From contig NZ_CP098806.1 in assembly GCF_023822005.2 (NCBI RefSeq), forward strand, positions 310,001 to 374,000: a DNA stretch of 64,000 nt, read 5' to 3'. Numbering within the stretch: position 1 is the stretch's first letter; every line of letters begins with the position of its first letter. The notes beneath the pieces are model-generated. The model saw only the letters and a list, made by a program, of their open reading frames with translations. It did not search any database and had not been told where the DNA came from. Below are positions 60,876-64,000 of the stretch, piece after piece. The translations under genes and the position numbers were made by a program. This stretch comes from Dyadobacter fanqingshengii (lineage in GTDB: Bacteria > Bacteroidota > Bacteroidia > Cytophagales > Spirosomataceae).

Positions 60876-61985
60876 CTATTTAACTTGTTCAGAAACCGCT
60901 TTTTTCTTCGATTTATACTGGAAACGCATCTCAATATTTTTGTACGTCCAGGCTGACGCGAAATAGATGAGTATGAAGTTCAAAAAGACCAGATAGGCGT
61001 AATCTTCCGGCTGAAATTTTAAAATCCTTATGAAAAGCACATTGAAAAGGCTTACGAAAAGCGCGTGCGTCATATAAATGGAATATGAATACTGGCCGAG
61101 CTTGTGAAACAGCCCCACGCGCTTCATACCTGCGGAAATGAGGCCTTTTTCAAATGCAAAAGTGTAAATGCAGGCAAAAAACAAAATTTCAAAAACAGCG
61201 CCCCAAGGTTTCATCGCCTCACCATTGTAAATGCAAAGCCCTATTAGCGAAAGCGTTACTAATTCTCCGGCAGAAAAAATCCAGGAGGGCATGGCGCGCA
61301 CGGAAAGGTGTGTGTTACTGAAAAAGTTGAAGCACAAGACGCCAGTGAAAAAGCCCAGAATCCCTCTCAAAAAGCCATAATCAAAGCTGTAATTGATCTG
61401 AAAACTCTGGGATACCAGCCAAAGGCTGGTTAATGCAATAATAATGATGAGCACATAATAAAAGTTGCGCCTTACGAACTGTCCGGATGAATGAATGAAG
61501 ACCAATAGCGATCCAAACACCACGTAAGCAATCATTTCGGCACTGATGGACCAGCTGGGAATGTTCCAGCTCACATCGTTAACGCCAGGAACAGGCGTCG
61601 AGTTGATGAGGAAAAGCGAGGTAAAAAACGTGTACACATTGTTTGCCGGGTTGATCAGATTGTTCACCTGGATGTAAGGGCTTAAAATATTTTTTGCCAC
61701 TTCCATGCCCAGAAATGCTATAAGCATGACCAGGTGCAAGGGATAAACCCGGTAAACCCTTTTCGTTAAAAACAATTTCAGCTGAGGCCCGTCTGAAAGC
61801 GATTGATAACTGTAAGCGATCACGAATCCGCTGAGGACGAAGAAAAAATCAACGAACATATCCGAGTTTTCAACAAACCGGTTGTTGAGCAATGGCGTGT
61901 TGGCAAATGGTGCGAGGTGGAAAGCAAAGACCAATGTCGCAAACAATCCGCGAAAAATATCCAGGACTTCGAACCTGTGTTTCAT
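60876..61985 (-). CDS. Acyltransferase family 3 membrane protein, coupled to a partner-switching module
   Basis: A 369-residue Acyl_transf_3 protein: RFEVLDIFRGLFATLVFAFH at the N-terminus supplies the catalytic Arg/His pair, then about ten helices, with DFFFVLSGFVIAYSYQSLSD as the usual second-helix motif. It should O-acylate the polysaccharide. The gene starts one base after the stop of the HATPase gene, so it is probably translated with the regulatory genes that precede it. This placement is unusual and suggests that acylation is a target of that module. Confidence 0.86.
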   Translation of the reverse strand: MKHRFEVLDIFRGLFATLVFAFHLAPFANTPLLNNRFVENSDMFVDFFFVLSGFVIAYSYQSLSDGPQLKLFLTKRVYRVYPLHLVMLIAFLGMEVAKNILSPYIQVNNLINPANNVYTFFTSLFLINSTPVPGVNDVSWNIPSWSISAEMIAYVVFGSLLVFIHSSGQFVRRNFYYVLIIIIALTSLWLVSQSFQINYSFDYGFLRGILGFFTGVLCFNFFSNTHLSVRAMPSWIFSAGELVTLSLIGLCIYNGEAMKPWGAVFEILFFACIYTFAFEKGLISAGMKRVGLFHKLGQYSYSIYMTHALFVSLFNVLFIRILKFQPEDYAYLVFLNFILIYFASAWTYKNIEMRFQYKSKKKAVSEQVK

Positions 61986-61986
61986 A

Positions 61987-62553
61987 TCAGTTATTTTTGA
62001 GATTAAACAGGCTCACAAAGCGATTAATCTTGGTTTTGGGATCATATTCATACCAAAATTCGTCCGAAGCCTTCGTCATGATCAGCAGGCCGAAATGTTC
62101 GCTGGTGTCGATCAGTAAGCCCGGCATTTCCACGCCTTCCAGTTCCTCGATATAAAACCTCACCTGATTGGCTTTCTCCGATTTGAGGATCAGCGAATCA
62201 ACGCCATTGTGATAAATCTGAAATTCGAGCTTGCCTGTAAAATTTTCGATGGGCCAGGTGAAAACGCTCCCCGTGTCCTGTTCAGACAGCGACAGCGGGT
62301 TTCCCTTGTCCTCCTTTTGAAGTGTCAGCCGGTTTTCGTCCACCTTAATAATCAATGTGCAATGTCCTGTGCCCGAATGTTTTACTGCGTTTGTGAGCAG
62401 TTCGGTGATGACCCATTTTACTTTTGCAAATATTTCGGGAGATGGGGGCGACGTTTTTGTCCTTTGCGTGACGTGTTCCAGGCAAGTATTTAAAATGCCC
62501 GGAATCTCTTCCCGGTTACTTGTAAAATGAATTCTGATCCGATCGTGCTCCAT
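61987..62553 (-). CDS. Partner-switching ATP-binding protein (HATPase_c_2, RsbW-like)
   Basis: A 188-residue GHKL ATPase of the anti-sigma/serine-kinase type. The N-box is WVITELLTNAVKHSG (Glu51, Asn55). The G1 region is degenerate: QKEDKGNPLSLSEQ instead of D-x-G-x-G. A 70-residue stretch separates it from a possible G2 box (SEHFGLLIMTKASD). Family members phosphorylate the STAS protein or hold a target. Here the atypical G1/G2 spacing leaves open whether it is a kinase or only a binder. It sits three bases behind the STAS gene. Confidence 0.8.
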   Translation of the reverse strand: MEHDRIRIHFTSNREEIPGILNTCLEHVTQRTKTSPPSPEIFAKVKWVITELLTNAVKHSGTGHCTLIIKVDENRLTLQKEDKGNPLSLSEQDTGSVFTWPIENFTGKLEFQIYHNGVDSLILKSEKANQVRFYIEELEGVEMPGLLIDTSEHFGLLIMTKASDEFWYEYDPKTKINRFVSLFNLKNN

Positions 62554-62556
62554 AAA

Positions 62557-62895
62557 TTATTGGGATGCCTCCATTGCTTCTTCGAAGTCTTTAAACATTT
62601 TAAAGACTTTATCCATCCTGATCAGCGTCAGCAGGTTCCTTACGTCCGGTTTGAGTGACACCAGATAAATATCGACGTTTCTGGGCATAGCGTATTTAAG
62701 TGCCACAACCAGGCTCCCCAGAAACGAGCTGTCGATATAATTTACATTTTCAAAACTCACTATAATGAGCCGTGCACCGTTCGCTACAAGGGTGATCATT
62801 TCTTCTTTAAACATTTCGGCATTGGCAAGGCTTGCCTCTTGCGGCAAAATCGTTGCCTGCGCTACATGGTTGATTTGGTTTACTTTGAGTATCAT
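62557..62895 (-). CDS. STAS-domain anti-sigma-factor antagonist (RsbV-like)
   Basis: A 112-residue single STAS domain: VNYIDSSFLGSLVVAL carries the phosphorylatable Ser56 after Asp55, the strand order ARLIIVSFENVNYID is typical, and FKMFKDFEEAMEAS forms the C-terminal helix. It would be phosphorylated by the downstream HATPase protein and dephosphorylated by the upstream phosphatase. It lies six bases from the phosphatase stop, in the standard RsbU-V-W order. Confidence 0.9.
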   Translation of the reverse strand: MILKVNQINHVAQATILPQEASLANAEMFKEEMITLVANGARLIIVSFENVNYIDSSFLGSLVVALKYAMPRNVDIYLVSLKPDVRNLLTLIRMDKVFKMFKDFEEAMEASQ

Positions 62896-62901
62896 GCGGG
62901 A

Positions 62902-64000
62902 TTATGTTTTCTCAATAAAAATAATGCTGGCATCATCCATTTGATTGGTGTCGTTGATGCTTTCCAGCACGGCGGTCTTAATCAGTTCAAAACTTTCGGC
63001 CTTGCCGAGATAGGGTGTTATTTTAGAGACAAAAAACGGGTAGTCACTCTTTTTCGAGCCCGATGAAGGGATGTCTATCATGCCGTCTGTGAAAATCACC
63101 AGCTGATCGCCCGTTTTCATTTGAATGATCTGCTTGTCATAAAATCCTTCTTCCATTAATCCAAGCAGCAGTCCGGAAGAAAGCACAGTCTTAACACTGG
63201 CCGATTCCTGATCAAAACTGATCAGAGGCAGATCGCCCGCTCCTGTGTAATGGACTTCCCCGGTCTCACTGTCGAGCAAAAGCAGGGACAGGCTCGAAAG
63301 GATGTTTTGCAGGCTTTCGTCCATACAAATCAGTTTGTTGATCTTTTGGACAATGGTGTCGAGTGTGAAATCATTGTCCAGCACGCAAAATCGGATGGCT
63401 GCGCGGATGTAGCTCAGGAAACCAAAAGTAAAAAACCACGCGGTCCACTTTTTCCCCATGATATCACCCAGAAAGGTAAAACAAAACCGACTATCGGCCT
63501 GCACAAAATCAATAAAATCGCCCCCGGGATAACCCAGATAGCCCTTATGCCAGTAATGCAGGCGAAAACCGGAAACGTTCGGGCTCTGTGTGGGGATAGA
63601 TTTTACATTAAGCGTTTCGGCTGCCACCCGCAGCTCCCGGACGGACCTGACGTGCTCGTTTTCAAGTGATTTGATAATATTCCCCAGCTTGGAAATGATA
63701 ACCGGAATAGGCGTTTCTTTGTTGATAAAATCAATGGCATACATGCTTAATCCTTCCAGGATCAGTGAGTTATCCGTAAAAGACGTCAGGAAAACAAATG
63801 GGATATCGCTTATCTTCGGGTTGAGCAAAACGGCCTGCCGGAAGTCGAAACCGTTCATTTGAGGCATATCGTAGTCGGACAGGATCAGGTCCGGCGTTTC
63901 AACTACGAGCAACGCCAATGCCTCGGCGCCCGACTCGCAAGCCACACAACTATATCCGGCTTTGATCAGGGAAGCTTCAAAAACCCTACGAAACATGTGA
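62902..64000 (-). CDS. Receiver-coupled PP2C (SpoIIE-type) phosphatase, 5' end outside the window
   Basis: The last 365 codons are present; the frame is open to the right edge, and the first visible Met (63996) is preceded by an in-frame His codon. The receiver domain shows Asp in LILSDYDMPQMNGFDF and Lys in DFINKETPIPV, but lacks the N-terminal acidic strand, which must be upstream. A linker helix (IIKSLENEHVRSVRELRVAA) leads to a SpoIIE/PP2C phosphatase: GYLGYPGGDFIDFVQ and FTFLGDIMGK, then VIFTDGMIDIPSSGS and MDDASIIFIEK. It likely dephosphorylates the STAS protein when its receiver is phosphorylated. Confidence 0.87.
   Translation of the reverse strand, partial: HMFRRVFEASLIKAGYSCVACESGAEALALLVVETPDLILSDYDMPQMNGFDFRQAVLLNPKISDIPFVFLTSFTDNSLILEGLSMYAIDFINKETPIPVIISKLGNIIKSLENEHVRSVRELRVAAETLNVKSIPTQSPNVSGFRLHYWHKGYLGYPGGDFIDFVQADSRFCFTFLGDIMGKKWTAWFFTFGFLSYIRAAIRFCVLDNDFTLDTIVQKINKLICMDESLQNILSSLSLLLLDSETGEVHYTGAGDLPLISFDQESASVKTVLSSGLLLGLMEEGFYDKQIIQMKTGDQLVIFTDGMIDIPSSGSKKSDYPFFVSKITPYLGKAESFELIKTAVLESINDTNQMDDASIIFIEKT

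Noticed and set aside
60840..60880. Possible terminator AAGGGT...ACCCTT between the GT4 and acyltransferase genes
   Set aside because: Only a six-base stem with no T run on either strand.

Overview
The window looks like chromosomal DNA of a Bacteroidota bacterium of the Cytophagales, with a Dyadobacter/Spirosoma-like gene repertoire. This is inferred from gene content: DUF4932, DUF4202, YfbK-type vWA and FtsX/MacB-like 800-residue permease families, TreS-maltokinase and TreY-MalQ fusions, GT2/GT4 exopolysaccharide genes, and several promoters that fit the Bacteroidota -33 TTTG / -7 TAnnTTTG pattern. No rRNA, tRNA, CRISPR array or intact transposase was seen.

1-5.3 kb: the tail of a PQQ-type dehydrogenase and a palindromic repeat precede a tightly coupled sugar-acid operon (2-keto-3-deoxygalactonate kinase, KDPG/KDPGal aldolase, MFS carrier). 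A small toxin-antitoxin and decay zone follows: a DUF433 antitoxin with a DUF5615 toxin broken by one amber codon, a GNAT acetyltransferase, an XRE remnant, and an intact PIN toxin/antitoxin pair with a consensus promoter.

5.3-16 kb: envelope and secreted proteins (DUF4932, a lipoprotein, an Arg/Pro/Thr-rich exported protein), a large cytochrome c-containing quinoprotein-like dehydrogenase, a LysR regulator, an FtsX-type permease and a DUF1801 protein. 16-22 kb is accessory: a KilA-N protein, a deletion scar joining part of an eCIS-type AAA+ ATPase to the tail of another protein, and a probable three-gene unit of cytosolic subtilase, HipA_2 kinase and DUF3037 protein. A LytTR response regulator follows.

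22-36 kb: alpha-glucan and trehalose metabolism. GlgE, TreS-maltokinase and GlgB form an overlapping operon (trehalose to maltose-1-phosphate to branched glucan). Divergent to it lie an orphan receiver and a 1403-residue TreY-MalQ fusion. No TreZ is present in the window.

36-40 kb: DUF4202, then a vWA/YfbK surface protein divergent from an ECF sigma factor and its overlapping anti-sigma protein, which carries a TonB-like C-terminal domain.

40.7-64 kb: an exopolysaccharide locus. It starts with a response regulator and an initiating sugar transferase carrying a degenerate receiver domain and a four-cysteine insert. It continues with a half-length TolC-like protein, a Wzz/BY-kinase-like copolymerase, a processive GT2, a 48-residue membrane peptide, an O-antigen ligase/polymerase, two acyltransferases, GT14, GT4 and GT2 enzymes (including a tandem duplicate pair), a flippase and an embedded hybrid histidine kinase. 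It ends with a partner-switching module (receiver-phosphatase, STAS, HATPase) that sits one base from an acyltransferase gene, so it may control polymer modification. The phosphatase gene runs off the right edge.
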